A stretch of DNA of 64,000 nt from the NCBI GenBank assembly GCA_018292915.2, contig JACVVK020000091.1, positions 1,586,001 through 1,650,000 on the forward strand, read 5' to 3'. Shown one piece after another: positions 63,996 to 64,000 of the stretch. This DNA is from Batillaria attramentaria (taxonomy: Eukaryota; Mollusca; Gastropoda; Batillariidae). The notes beneath the pieces were generated by a model. It ran no database searches. It worked only from the letters and a program-made list of their open reading frames with translations, and was not told the DNA's origin. The number at the start of each line of letters is the position of its first letter. Positions within the stretch are counted from its first letter, which is position 1. Both the position numbers and the translations under genes were made by a program.

Positions 63996-64000
63996 CGCTT

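Overview
This is eukaryotic, intron-rich, repeat-saturated DNA, most likely from a mollusc and probably a gastropod. That is inferred from the mix of features: very long (CA)n/(TG)n/(GA)n arrays, DIRS-type and two kinds of non-LTR retrotransposon, tRNA-derived SINEs, many short inverted-repeat elements, and animal neural-adhesion and adhesion-GPCR exons with canonical GT/AG introns. Nothing prokaryotic is present.

The backbone is a minus-strand locus running through most of the window. A signal-peptide exon (49645-49735, with a near-identical second copy at 57580-57670) is followed by eight exons (45702 down to 33355) encoding four immunoglobulin domains of the L1CAM/neuroglian type. The next recognisable exons on the same strand (23073 down to 13131) encode the GAIN domain, GPS motif and complete seven-helix region of an adhesion GPCR, ending at a stop codon. 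By hand, all 21 exon lengths sum to 3006 nt (1002 codons), and each junction is phase-compatible if the receptor-side GPS exon uses an internal AG acceptor. The simplest reading is one gene for a roughly 1001-residue chimera: signal peptide, four L1-type Ig domains, GAIN/GPS, 7TM. Downstream lie two isolated exons of L1CAM/neuroglian-type FN3 domains (7424-7571, 5455-5686). I could not find Ig5, Ig6, or the exon that should join the two FN3 exons. A same-strand nested gene or a misassembly therefore remains possible.

The introns and flanks are packed with mobile DNA. From left to right these are: a LINE (1-1546); a hAT-like element nested in a family-A element (4280-5142 in 4098-5236); family A (10352-12810); a 1.08-kb element with repeated nuclear-receptor-type half sites (16418-17498, second copy 41739-42802); a LINE (17512-19225); a composite tandem/inverted element B (23595-26590); inverted family A (26640-28118); a DIRS element with RT/RNase H and tyrosine recombinase ORFs and a perfect 90-bp inverted repeat (28680-32040); a pogo-like foldback element with TA duplications (48415-49418); an L1/Tx1-like LINE with intact ORF1 and broken ORF2 (50650-56020); SINEs; and a third long family-A copy (61789-63594) that splits a degraded multicopy gene at the right edge.

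The locus has a visible history of local duplication. The first-exon region is copied 8 kb away, and two intron blocks near the Ig2 exons are duplicated. Coordinates of splice sites were read by eye from GT/AG consensus and reading-frame continuity. No expression or homology search was available.
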